Source: Glebionis coronaria
Lineage: Eukaryota > Streptophyta > Magnoliopsida > Asterales > Asteraceae
Reading direction: 5' to 3'
Length of the DNA: 64,000 bases
NCBI GenBank assembly: GCA_025667525.1
Contig: CM046878.1
Location: forward strand, 391,844,974-391,908,973
Part shown: piece by piece, positions 21,290 through 32,104 of the stretch
How positions within the stretch are numbered: position 1 is the first letter of the stretch
Layout: every line of letters begins with the position of its first letter
Position numbers and translations under genes: made by a program
Notes under the pieces: model-generated
Told to the model about the DNA's origin: nothing
The model's database searches: none
What the model saw: only the letters and a program-made list of their open reading frames with translations

Positions 21290-23374
21290 TGGTTGATTCT
21301 TCGGATTGACATGTTTTTTATCTTTTGATTTGGTGGTAAAAATTTTCCTCTTTCACTATTTTTTTAACTCTTGGTGTGACGTGTTGTTTTTTCAATCTTT
21401 TTCTTATCAAATTTGTCAAATGATTGGTTGTTTTTTGTGTGACGAATGATTGGTTGTTTTTGGTTATCAGTTTTATAAAATTGATAAAAACTTTTTTTGT
21501 TATTCACTTTCTTTATCAAATTTTTAATATCCTTTTTTATCACATTTTGTCTCCTATCAGTGTCACATAATTTTTCATATCACATATCATTTTTTGTCTT
21601 ATTTGAGTAGCAGTTCTCGTGTTCATCCAGAATCCAGGTTTGTGTTTTGCGCTTTACTCATCCATCGGAAAGAACCAGGTTTGTACATCGATCGCAATAA
21701 CCCTAGGGTTCTACTTTGCGATCACGTATTCCGATACCCTTATTCCGACGTTGATTGCGATTGCACTTTGCAATCTTGATTGCGACGGGATCAAGGTTCA
21801 TTGAGACGAAACTCTGCTGAATTTTCTTCGTGAAATTCCGATGGTGAATTTTGACACATTGCGATGAATGACACTATAAATATTGCGATGGGTTGTAAGT
21901 TTGACATATTGCGATGAAGTGAGCTCTTTTTAAATATTGCGATGGAAATTCTTTAAACATTGCGATGGTTTGAATATTGACACAAAACAAAAGGACTCAA
22001 TTATTTTTTTATATCAAACTTCATAAAAGACTCAACAATCAAACAGACTCAATCACACCCCTGTCTAAACAACCATCACACTCAACTCTCAACTGTTACA
22101 ACAACACTTCACTCGACTCACGACTCACACAACACCCTCAACCTTTCACACTCGACCCACAAACACAAACCCACCTCGAATCAAAAACCTCACTCGACTC
22201 CTACAAGACTCGAACCTCAGACTCAAACCTTAAAGCCCACACCCATCCTCATCAACCCAGACATTCGAATCCATACAAACGACTTACACACCCACATAGT
22301 CAAAAACAATTAACTGACTTTAAATCTCAGTTTCATTTTCGTGATCTATATCTTGTTAGATCCTTACACGAAAAATTATTCTTCATAGATCTTTATTGAA
22401 GGATAAAAACATCTTTCAATTTTTCGAATTCCAAGAAAGATTAATAACAATCTTGTTACTAATCAACTCTTTATTTTGATTTGACACACAAAACGGAATC
22501 AAAACCCACATGCAATCATATAAGAACCTACCCGAGACCAACGATTTGATCTAGAAAGCCGTAAGTATCTAGTAGTTTTCAATGAGACCAACAATATATT
22601 TTGTAGGATTGGTGGTCGTGATATTGATGATAAGATGAAAGGTTGGTTGACTGAGATGATGAGATTGAGATAGGCTTCTTGTAAATGTTTGTTTTGCTAT
22701 ACAGATAGAAGAAGAGGGCGGATTTTACAAGAGGGTGTTGGTACCATTTTAAACCAAAAATAGTTCTATCATTTGAGTGAGTAGAGAGAGAGATATTGAG
22801 AGTTTTGTGCTTGTGACTGCGTGTGATAGGAGGAAGGAGGCGGAGGGTTTGAGAAAGGTGAGATTTTTTTTGGTTACAAAAGTTGTGGCTAAAAATTAGG
22901 GTAAGATTTGTTTTTTTATATACATCCCAAGTGGGGGATACACGTTTAATTTCCCCAAAACGTGGAAACTATAGACGTATTTTGGGCAAAACGTGGCATT
23001 ATCGTGCATGCAAGTTTTTCACGTATAATTTATTTTAGACTAAAATCATTCACGTTTTTGGCTACCCTATTATAATCCGCCACGTAAGTTTTGGTCAAAG
23101 TTAAATCGGGTCGTATAAAAGTAATTGTTTAGTTTATTAATATCGGGTTGTATTATCATCAAAAAATCATTGAGGCGAGAAAAGAAACTTCTATCATCAA
23201 CCGAGGATTGTGACGAAGTTTTACCATTTTGGTTGGGTGTAAAATCTCGTAAAATCGACCTCACGATTTCTTCACGAATTGTAAAATCCCGAAAACAACC
23301 ACATCCACATCATTTTTCATCGATATTCAATGGATTCGTTCGATTCGACATGTCTAAAGGGAGAAGCGCATAAA
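21290..23374 (+). other. Copia-3 leader, largely unassigned
   Basis: T-rich start, then ATTGCGATG repeats, then a C- and CTCGACTC-rich stretch (about 22020-22300) that happens to be open for 140 codons but is low-complexity. At 22740-22900 there is GAGAGAGA-rich sequence, and at 22900-23100 several ACGTG words (AACGTGG, CACGTA). I see no known gene. Part of it could be a captured or inserted segment, but no terminal repeats were found. Confidence 0.4.
21855..21970 (+). repeat. ATTGCGATG repeats in copia-3 leader
   Basis: Five copies of ATTGCGATG spaced about 20-30 bp, preceded by looser ATTGCGA words at 21750-21785. Same place and same ATTGCG core as the copia-2 leader array. Confidence 0.75.
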
Positions 23375-25499
23375 ATGCAAGACAAAGTTAGTGATAATGG
23401 CATCACTTCATTTCAAATGCTTTAGTATCATCTTGTTACTCTTTCACGGATTCAAGGAGGGAGCGAATTGGTGACACTCTTTGGTCAAGATCGTCATATA
23501 TTCATGGAATCGATGTTCATCATCTTGAACCAACTAGCAGAGCAACTCCACAATGAAGACTTTAATCACTCTGCATCAGAAACAGCATATCAGGCTCTTG
23601 TGACACAACTCACGCCTTTCCTCCAATTCAATATCATCAAGTCTGACAATTCAGGGATATGTTGGTCATTTTTTCGAGACACACAAACCGAGCTTCAAGT
23701 GTTCCGTGGTACACTATTGAAACTTTTGTCATCGGTCTCGTCTTCGATTTATGAAAAATCCCGACTTCAGCAAGCGTATGATAATGAAGTGCAAGAATCT
23801 ATGATGTCGATGCAAGAGGAGAATGGTCATACGGTTGACAAAATGGCGCCTAACGATGGCAAGAGCACGGAAACAGAAGGACAACATGATACCAGTGGCA
23901 TGTCAGGGAATGTTCACGAGATCTCTTTTGATGACACCTTACCCGTTTATGACGAAGAGCCTGCGAACATGGTACAATGTAATGTTGGTTATGATGTATA
24001 TTCTGATGACATGCCGCATATTGAGCATTCTGAACCTAATTATGACAAACATGGGATGGAAAAGAGTGATAGAAATACCATTTTGATTCATCCGATGTGA
24101 GTCATAATGGGTGAGAAAGTGTTCAAAATGATAAACATCATGATAATTGTCTTATAATTGCTTCTGATTCCAAGGTTAGAGAGCTCGAAACGATTGTATC
24201 TCAACAATCAAAAGATCTTGAAGTTGCCAAATTAGAATTTTCAAAGAAAACGAACAAATTTGAAACATATTTTGAAAAACTTGAAAATCAAATGTTGTTC
24301 TTGAAAGAAAATTGGATCAAACTGTTCTAGATTCTAAAGCTGAAAAGGATAATCTTTTGAAACAAATTAAGTTGCTTGAATCTAAGTTGGCATCCCAAGA
24401 TGAATTACTCAAAGAGAATGAGACTTTAAAGGCTCAAGTACAGGAAAAGGTCTTTGCTATAGCTTCATTAAAAAATGAATTAAGGAAATCTAAAGGAACT
24501 AGTGTGGACACTAAGCTTGAAAAACCATCAATCTTGGGGAAACCGCCTACAAATCAGTCTGTTAGACAACCGACTGCATTTAGATCCGAGCGACCACAAT
24601 CCTCGAGACCGCGGTTTGCCTCCCAAGTTGATTTGGTTCATTTTTCTAGACCAGTCACCCCACCAACTAGGCCTAATGTGACTAAAACAACTTTAGCAAG
24701 ACATAATCACATGATTGCCTCTAGTTTCTCTAAAAATACCAAGACCACGTCTAGAACTAGTTCAAATGACGGTTGCCATAAATCTGGTCTATGGGAAGCT
24801 AAGCAAAAGACACATGTAAGAGATAGCAATGTCAAACCTAGTCAGATACCTTCTAGATTACACAACACTGCTAACCGTAGCATGTCATCTCCTAGGAGCA
24901 TCGATCAATCATCTAGGAATTAATCAGACATTAAACATGCTACCTGTAAAACATGTAGGAAATGTGTCTTTAAAGCCAATCATGATTCTTGTATCAAGAA
25001 ATTACTTAATAAGGTGAACTCCCGTGCTAGACTTAAATCCCAGTGGGTCGATAAAATCAAACCTATTGGTAAAATGTGGCGCCCCACTGGTAGAACTTTC
25101 ACTCTTGTAGGAAATGAGTGCCCTTTAACTAGGATTGTCTCCGATTCTACTAAGACTACAAGGGAGGAAATTTCAAAGGATGATACATCACTTAAGCCCG
25201 ATCTTAAGGTTTTCTATAAAAGGAAATGTTTTCCAACTAAGACAAGTGAATCATCCCCTCAGGCCACCTCTGGCACAAGAAAAGAAAACTGTGAATCCCC
25301 GCATGGTTCTAAAATTGATATCGCTAACCCATATCAAAGCATGCAAAATCCTAATGAGAATGCAGGTACCAAGGTTGATGTTCCAAAAGAACGAAGCGGT
25401 CCAATCATTGTATACCGTTCAACTAAGGACACTCTTAGAGTTTGGTTTCTGAAGAAGCAGATATCGGAGAAACAAGTGTATCAGGGGATTCATGATTAA
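23375..25499 (+). pseudogene. Copia-3 gag/spacer remnant
   Basis: Open blocks in two frames (about 23375-24100 with a stop near 23424, then 24312-24923 and 25014-25499 in one frame separated by a TAA). The first block is hydrophilic with an acidic end. The second begins as a coiled coil (LLKQIKLLESKLASQDELL) and has a basic Ser/Pro/Arg-rich part with KPSILGKPPTNQSVRQPTA, like the copia-2 spacer (SVLGKPSAVRQSNAV). Just after the TAA comes the Cys/His cluster CKTCRKCVFKANHDSC. The likely start is the ATG at 23375. No zinc knuckle or capsid motif could be recognised upstream, so the N-terminal gag may be lost. Confidence 0.6.
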
Positions 25500-25509
25500 G
25501 CTTACCAAG

Positions 25510-26370
25510 GCTTATAGACAAATCACAGTCTGTAACCCGGACTTCAGAGACAGGGAAGTTTATCTACGCAACGATAACTTACCCTATTAACGAAAAATTA
25601 AGTTTTCTTGGACACGAGCTTATCCTAAAACCATTCAAAGGTTTTAAGCTCGTGTATAAGGCTCATCATTAAACATCAGATGATGACCCGATCTTCAAAT
25701 ACAGGAAAGTTTATCGCCGATGATAAACTTATCCTCATTAACGAGAAATTAAATTTTCTCGGACGCGAGTTTAAATTAAAACTATTCAAAAAAATTTAAG
25801 CTCGTGTAAATGGCGTATAATCACATTTCAGATTATGCCCCGGACCTCAAAGATTAGAAGTTTTTCGCCGATGATAAACTTATCCTTACAACGAGAAATT
25901 AATTTTTCTCGGGCATGAACTAATATTAAAAACATTAGAAGTTTTTAAGCTCGTGCACAGTGACTTACAGTTAAATGTCAGACTGTAACTCGAACTTCAA
26001 ATAAAGGAAAGATTATCTTTTATGATAACTTATCCTCATAACGAGAAATTAACCTTTCTCGGTCATGAGCTTGTATTAAAACATTCGAAGTTTTAAGCTC
26101 AGAAAGGAAAGTGTATCTTTTAAATAAGAGAACTTTTCCTCATAACGAGAAATTAACATTTCTCGGTCATGAGCTTTCCGTTAAAACAGTCAAAGTTTTC
26201 AAGCTCATGAAAACGACTTCTAAGTACATGTCAACTTAGGACTCGTTCTTCAGCTAAATGGAAAGTTTATCGCCAATGGTAACTTATCCTTAACAACGGG
26301 AAGCTTACAACTTCTTGGACTTGAGCTCGTTTTGTAATATATTCAACATCTTAAGCTCAAGTAATTGGTT
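25510..26370 (+). repeat. Six tandem ~110-160-bp hairpin modules
   Basis: Each module has, in order, a GGAAAGTTTATC...GATAACTTATCC inverted pair, GAGAAATTAA...TTTCTCGG, a GAGCTTxxxxTAAAAC stretch and TTTTAAGCTCGTG, with modules starting with CTTCA-like words. Sequence identity between modules is partial but the inverted pairs persist. Confidence 0.78.
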
Positions 26371-28194
26371 TTCAAAACTTTGAACACAATTTTTCGAGAA
26401 TTTCTCAAAAGGTTTTTCTAAATCTTTCAAAATTGTGTGTTCAAAAATGTTTTGATAAAAAGAGCATGTCTTCTGGAATCGATAATATTTACGATACTAG
26501 AAATGTCATTCAATAATGACACGGGGTTGTAAATAAAGTTCAAGCAGAAGTTCAAACTTTTAAAACATGCTCAAAATGGCTTGCTATTATTTCTGATAGT
26601 AACCCGCTTTTCACATTAAAGTCAAGCATTTCACCGGAAAGCTTTGACTCAACAACGTGAATTAATTTTCTCGGGCATGGTTTACTTTATAACCATGTAA
26701 GGGATTGTGTTTACGTAACAACACAATCTAACACGAATATATGTACGTGTCAGTGCATTTATTTGTTAAAACAAGAGAAATCTTGTTTTTATGAAGTTAT
26801 CGTCTCCACCAACCGTAGAAATTTACAATTGATATCTACATACTCGACGAGGCGACTACTCAAATGGTGACTACAGCTCTTTCAATAGAACACGGGTCAA
26901 CAATTGAGGGGGAGCAATTGTCCAACATTCAGAATCCTTGATGCCGAGAATGCCAAGTTCACATATTGGTATCAAGACAAAGATATCAATCATACACATG
27001 GAGTCAAGAGATAACTTCAGACCCGACGAGGCGACCAACATTCATGAACAAGAACCATGTGATTCTATCATATGATGTTCTCCATCATTCAGGTCCAACC
27101 TCGTAAATCACTAATCTTGTGAATACATTATCATATATGATCTTTGCACGTGATAAATACCTTACACTTGTGTTTAAAAGGTATTTAATTTACGTTTCAA
27201 GTACACCCTCATTAATTTGAGGGGGAGCTTGTGTAATTCATGAAGATAATTGGATTTGCATTTTTCTTCCCAAATTTTTCTTAAAATGCTATTAAATCAA
27301 TTGATATTAAAAACATCGATTGGGTTAATATTTTTAATATGGGGGAGAAAATGTGATTTAATATGAGAAATGATTAATCACAAATGGTTTAACTTAACGT
27401 GCTAGCTCATCCTGACATGTGCGAAATGTTTTCGGATATCGTGGCATATGTTAAGGGGGAGCAAAATGGATTTGCACTTCAAAATGGATTTCATGGTGAC
27501 ATATACTTACCCAAAACATATATATTCACGACGGTGAAGATTGTGGTGACATAAGGATGGTAGGATAGGTTAAAGTCCAATGATTCCTCTAGAACCGGAG
27601 GAATTTCCCAAGGACATTCCATAGCTAGAAATAGTAGTCCTTAGGAAAGATGGAGAAAGATTGTGAACGTAGCTGAACGCCGACCAAGTACTTAAGTTAG
27701 CACTGGAACAATCACAACAAGGTGCTAGTTATGACGTATTGGTAAGCATTGAAGGGGTTGAAGAATGAAAAAGAATTGTAATGATAAATGGTGTAAAGAA
27801 AGAAGCCCTCCTTACAACTTAGGCAGAAACCGAGTCAACTCATTAGCTATTGAGATCATTCTTAATGATGCTTGATATTGAAGATAGACATCATGGACCC
27901 AGTGATGCAATGCACAACCCATCCCAGCTAACTCAGATATCTCTCAAAAGATATTTGTTTTAATCACATGGAGACAACGCATTATCTATTGATTTATTCA
28001 CTCCGAATAGATTGGTATTGAAATGGTGGCACTCCTCTCCAGCCTCCGATCACTAAAATATAAAATGCACGATTGAGTCTAGAGCCATTCGAGATCATCA
28101 AATATCTCATTAGGAGACACTTTCATAATTCCTTGCTTCTTCACACACTATGAAAAGTAAGAAAGATCTTAAGAGTCCTACGCAAAATCTTCAT

Positions 28195-28575
28195 GATCTT
28201 GCCTGAACATCCGAGTAATACGAAAGTATTTACAATGAAGATGGAAATCCTTCTTGAGCGAATATCAAAAAGCTCATGGTAGGTGACTTGTGCGATTCTT
28301 TATGAATCAAACTTGTGATAACTAGAAAGCAACAGTGGTTTAATTCTTAAATGAATTTAAACATGTTCCAGGCCTCTATGCAATATCTTAGTGATCTTGC
28401 CAGATCACTCAGAGTGATATCTTAGTGTTCACGGTGATGAGTGGAAATCCTTCTAGTGTTAACCTCAAACAACACTTGGTAGGTAACTTGCAAGATTCTA
28501 TACGAATCGAGCTCGTGACAACTGGAAAGCAACGATGGTGCGGTTCTTAATTGAATTTCACTTGTTCTAGGAACA
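28195..28575 (+). repeat. Two ~190-bp tandem repeats in copia-3 3' region
   Basis: Two units containing GATCTTGCC, GTGGAAATCCTTCT, TGGTAGGT(A/G)ACTTG, GATTCT and AACTxGAAAGCAAC. A related pair in reverse complement lies at about 11760-12130 in copia-2. Confidence 0.72.
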
Positions 28576-29180
28576 TGAATTGATGGCTTCAAATCATGCG
28601 GATATTATTATCCAAATGATTCACTCTTTATGATCGTAGTCAGCTTTGGACGGTCGAATAAAGAGAACGGGTTTACCCGCGAAATCTTGTCAAGGAGGTT
28701 CTTAATTGAAACTACCTGCCACAAGTACGATATTTAATATCGTCCAACGGTCTTCACCGGCCGGCGGTAAAATGCTACCGAATTAGAATGAAATGTTCAA
28801 GGCCATTTCATCCGTGTATATGTTTTGTTGCTAACTGTCTTATGCAGCGTAACAAGAAGGTGGCATTGCGGTGTTCAATCCAGAAGAAGTCATCAACACA
28901 TGCTTATGCTTTCTGCACTTAATACTTCAACAAATTCAAGAAATTCTAAAAGTCAAGTCTTCCGTTGTATCAAACTCTGAAGCTTTCAAGAATTTCTAAA
29001 AGTATAAGTATGTGGATCATGAAGTCACGAAGAGGCAAATATCACAAGTGATGAATGCACAAGGTCAAGGCAAGAGAACATGCTCAAGACTAAAGTTAAA
29101 GATCTCATCAGCATATTCACAAGAACAAGATCCAAGACTCAAGCATAGTATGCTAGGTTTAAGATTTTGTAAAATGGTAT

Positions 29181-29333
29181 GACCTCCCTTTGGGGGAGAG
29201 TGTTGGAAATACGTTTTTCCAAGGAAAGTCTCGGTCACATCATTATTAGCATAGATCACGAGCAATAGACTATTTAGTACATTGTAACTTGGAGTGACCT
29301 CCCTTTGGGGGAGATTGTTGGAAATACGTTTTT
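29181..29333 (+). other. Copia-3 polypurine tract and duplicated PPT/LTR junction
   Basis: GACCTCCCTTTGGGGGAGA followed by TGTTGGAAATACGTTTTT occurs at 29181-29218 and again at 29296-29333. The second is the true junction (LTR starts at 29316). The first is followed by a decayed LTR-start-like sequence (CTCGGTCAC near 29230). Confidence 0.82.
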
Positions 29334-29605
29334 ACGTATTTAGAAAGGATCGGTCACTCCAATGATATTGGGCTCGTGATCTAATATAGCCCATATAGCC
29401 CACATGTAGGGTGGGCTATATAAACCCCCTCCTAGCATGTTAGGAGGGGTTGGTCACTTTGCATTTCACACACATTTCACATAATCAACCACTTCTCTCA
29501 TTCTCCTTTCTCTCTCTAACTTTCTCTCTCTAGGTTCTTCATTTCCCTTCCATCTTAATAGATAAACAATAACCATGCCTAATCCTTAGAAAACACGATC
29601 CTACA
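29316..29605 (+). repeat. Copia-3 3' LTR
   Basis: 290 bp. Matches 20992-21272 with a 9-bp tandem duplication near 29390 and a few substitutions. Confidence 0.93.
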
Positions 29606-29673
29606 TAATACAAGACCATTAACGACTAAGATGACCTATTACATTCCTGTTCGACTATATAAAATATAGGGCT
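29606..29673 (-). repeat. Copia-2 5' LTR, high part
   Basis: Begins with the TAATA duplication and ends with ATATAGGGCTAACA, the terminus also seen at 11034. It is separated from 20706-20991 by copia-3. Confidence 0.78.
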
Positions 29674-30140
29674 AACAAGATCCATTCTACAAATCTACAA
29701 TATCCAACGTCTTTAACAACCACCAATAACCCACCCTAAAAAAAAAGCAAACACGGTATATAAGTCTATTATATCATAATAAAATTATATAAGCTCATAA
29801 CTCTCCCAATAAGCCACAAAATTAAGGCTTATGTTATATAAGCCGAAATAAGCTTACGTTATATAAGCTAAAAAAAACAGCCTCTCGATTGACCGACCTT
29901 ACATTCTTATAATACTGACAAAAATATGAGGACTGTGTTGGATGGACTAAGTATAACAATTCCATCACAGACTCTCACATCAACAACATTGTCATGCAAA
30001 CGAATGAACAACAATATTGATCCTAGTTGTTGCTGATTTCACCTATTAACCGATAGTAAAAATTACGTATGTAGTAGAAAACTGTTACGTCAAGATTTCA
30101 TAAGGTTGGGTCACACAGGCAGCTATGATCTATCTTAGGC
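29674..30140. other. AT-rich host-like DNA
   Basis: No ORF. Several ATAAGC/GCTTAT words occur, including a near-tandem pair GCTTATGTTATATAAGC and GCTTACGTTATATAAGC at about 29829-29868, each an imperfect inverted repeat. Similar words occur in the flank at 9361-10200. Confidence 0.5.
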
Positions 30141-30144
30141 TTGG

Positions 30145-30302
30145 GGTTTTTAGGTTTTATAAATACTGTCATTGTTATGAATATAATCAGTCAATTAAAT
30201 AAATCAATAAATATGTCAAATTTATCTTCTCTAATTCTTAAGGAGCAAGAACACGCTTGAAGTGGTGTTATCTATCCCGATACACCATAACCGGGTCGTA
30301 TC
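30145..30302 (+). repeat. Ty3-type LTR fragment (R-U5), plus orientation
   Basis: Starts around a TATA-like GTTTTATAAATACTGTC and runs to CCGGGTCGTATCA. It aligns in reverse complement with 31793-32000 and partly with 31395-31480 (shared TTAGGTTTATAAATACC, TTCTTAAGGAGC and TATCCCGA words). After it comes a sequence TTGGTTCTTTCATTGAG that could be a primer site, but I cannot assign the tRNA. Confidence 0.55.
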
Positions 30303-30513
30303 AATTGGTTCTTTCATTGAGAGCCCTCAACTCGTTGAGGGATTTTGATCTAGGGTTCCAATCATAAAAAAAAGACTGATATTTTGTTCATCGAAATCAC
30401 AGTTCACATACTGTTTAGCAGGCAATACTGTTCATCGCGATACTATTCATCACGTTGATGTTCACCCGGAAAAAAATAGAAAATATTTTTTATTTTATTT
30501 TTCCCGAGTTACT

Positions 30514-31278
30514 ATGGCATCGAGCAGTAACGATCGGGACGCACTGTCTAAGCTCCTGCATAGGCGTACGGTGGCCGAATATGAAAATGAGTTTGTGATA
30601 CTTGCAAATCGAGTAACGGGGATTACTAAAGATTTACTAATATATGTTTATGTATGTGGCCTTAAACCGCTCCTACAATGTGCACTCTTAAGGTCATCGT
30701 CTACAACTTTAGGAGAAGTCTTTTGCTTAACTCGTGTAATGAAGGTTCGTTTTGAGACAATTGCAGGGAAATAGCTTAGCATTGAAGAGAACTTAGATGT
30801 CGTTTTATCATGACCAATCGAAGAAGCTCCACCTGTGGTTAAAGGGTCTTTCGATGCGAAGGAAGATATTGGTGTTGTTGAGGTTAGTAGTATGATAGAT
30901 GATGTATTCGATATTGGTGAGAGTAATGTGGTAGGTAAGAACGTTTGTAGCGACTTTTGTGTATTTTCAGGAAATAAGGGAAGTGTGGAAGAGCTTCTAA
31001 TGGATAGTTGTGAAGCGCGTGGGGTTGACGATGATGAGTTGAATAAAGTGATATCGTTACCTTAGGATGATGGTGACGAATCAAAAGCTTTAGGTCTGGA
31101 AACGCTAGCGGAGGAAGATGAATTAGCAGACAACAGGGTTAATCCTATACTCTTTTGTTTGGTTGCTCAAGAAAGTCTACGAGTTCGACAATTATGGGAA
31201 AGAATGGGTATCGGTGATGATCACGGGCTTATGGGATATTCGTCGTATCACCTTGAGGACAAGTTGATTTTTGAGTGA
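30514..31278 (+). pseudogene. Remnant Ty3 gag joined to a pol-like tail
   Basis: The first block (30514-30774, from ATG) has the Ty3 gag hallmarks RTVAEYENEFVILANRV and LLIYVYVCGLKPLLQCALL, ending at a TAG. A second block (30835-31278) is open except for a TAG at 31063-31065. It is acidic and ends YSSYHLEDKLIFE, which resembles the extreme C-terminus of a Ty3 polyprotein (low certainty). No RT, RNase H or integrase motif lies between, so this is a strongly deleted element. It lies between LTR fragments in opposite orientations. Confidence 0.55.
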
Positions 31279-32104
31279 GTGGGGAGTGTTGCGGCATGGT
31301 AGCGGAAGGTGGAAGAAGGATGTTGTGTTTTGTCCAAGGAAATGGAAGGAAAAAGAGGAAAAATGGTGTTGGTTGCGGTAGTAGAAGGTTGGAGAACAGA
31401 AACGTGATGAATAGTAACCTGACTGATTACATTGATAACAATGACACGGTATTTATAAACCTAACAATGAAACCCTAAAACATAAGATAGATACTAATGA
31501 CCCATGTTTGGCATGCCCTCATCCGATGCCCCACGTATCATTCCCCACTCCTTCGAATCTACCTTGCGCTCAAGGTGATGTTTTGAAAAACACTCACGAT
31601 CCCGGGATCCCATATCTTAATCATACCGCAGTCCCGTCTTCCACTCCCCCAGTTCTTCACCCAAATAGTTCTCCGGTACAGTTGTTCTCCACCGAGGAAG
31701 TTCTCTAACACATAATACTCCAAGAAAGATAGTTCTCCAATACACTTGGTTCTCCAACCCAGTTTTGTCCAAGGCAATGGAAGATACTACCCTATCGGGT
31801 AGTGTCGGGATAGGCACCACTTTTAGCCGGTGCTGGCTCCTTAAGAACAGGAGAAGAGAAGACTAGACATTTGTTTTTCTTTAAACTTGATTTATTACAT
31901 TGAAACAATGACACGGTATTTATGAACCTAACAATGAACCCCTAAAACATAAGATAGATGTTAATGGCCCATGTTTGGCCTGCCCTTATCCGAAGCCCGA
32001 CGTATCATTCCCTACTCCTTCGAATCCACCTTGCCCTAAAGGTGATGTTTTGAAAAACACTCACGATCCCGGGATCCCATATCTTAATCATACCGCAATC
32101 TCGT
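31279..32104 (-). repeat. Duplicated Ty3-type LTR fragments, minus orientation
   Basis: About 210 bp is repeated directly at 31426-31640 and 31893-32104 (both contain CACGATCCCGGGATCCC, AACAATGACACGGTATTTAT and CCTAACAATGAA). On the minus strand each has a TATA box (TTTATAAATACC near 31450). The region 31793-32104 looks like an LTR whose outer end was removed when the Ty3 element A inserted at 32105. Only about 150 bp separates the two copies. TTTTGTCCAAGG(A/C)AATGGAAG also occurs twice (31329, 31760). Confidence 0.55.

Larger units (their letters stand above)
25500..29315 (+). other. Copia-3 long 3' non-coding region
   Basis: No ORF of note. It contains six hairpin modules (25510-26370), purine runs of the GGGGGAG type at about 26906-26914, 27220-27227, 27340-27348, 27454-27461 and 29191-29199, a second repeat family (28195-28575) and the polypurine tract. 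Extensive reverse-complement similarity to 11364-13706 shows this tail is conserved within the family although coding parts differ. Confidence 0.65.
20992..29605 (+). mobile_element. Copia-3: non-autonomous Copia derivative nested in copia-2 LTR
   Basis: Plus-strand element with LTRs 20992-21272 and 29316-29605, a primer site at 21275 and a polypurine tract ending at 29315. Flanks CAATA (20987-20991) and TAATA (29606-29610) look like a 5-bp target duplication with one change. The interior has only gag/spacer remnants (23375-25499) and a 3.8-kb repetitive 3' region. There is no protease, integrase or RT. Its LTR, spacer and 3' region are related to those of copia-2, so it is probably a deletion derivative of the same broad family. 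Confidence 0.88.
10988..29673 (-). mobile_element. Copia-2: RT-deleted Copia element, split by copia-3
   Basis: Minus-strand element whose own DNA is 10988-20991 plus about 29611-29673. The rest (20992-29605) is the plus-strand copia-3 inserted in its 5' LTR. Order on the minus strand: 5' LTR, primer site, leader with ATTGCGGAAT-like repeats, gag, long coiled-coil spacer, protease-integrase, a fused pol C-terminus lacking RT, repetitive 3' region, polypurine tract and a 3' LTR stub. The high LTR end (TGTTAGCCCTATATTTTATA) is found both at 11034 and 29673. The left LTR is truncated to about 45 bp, so the outer flank and target duplication are lost. Confidence 0.85.

Noticed and set aside
21977..22399. 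140-codon plus-strand ORF in the copia-3 leader
   Set aside because: Low-complexity C/A-rich sequence (Thr, His, Pro, Ser repeats from CTCGACTC-like words), no motif, upstream of the gag start. Best read as leader.
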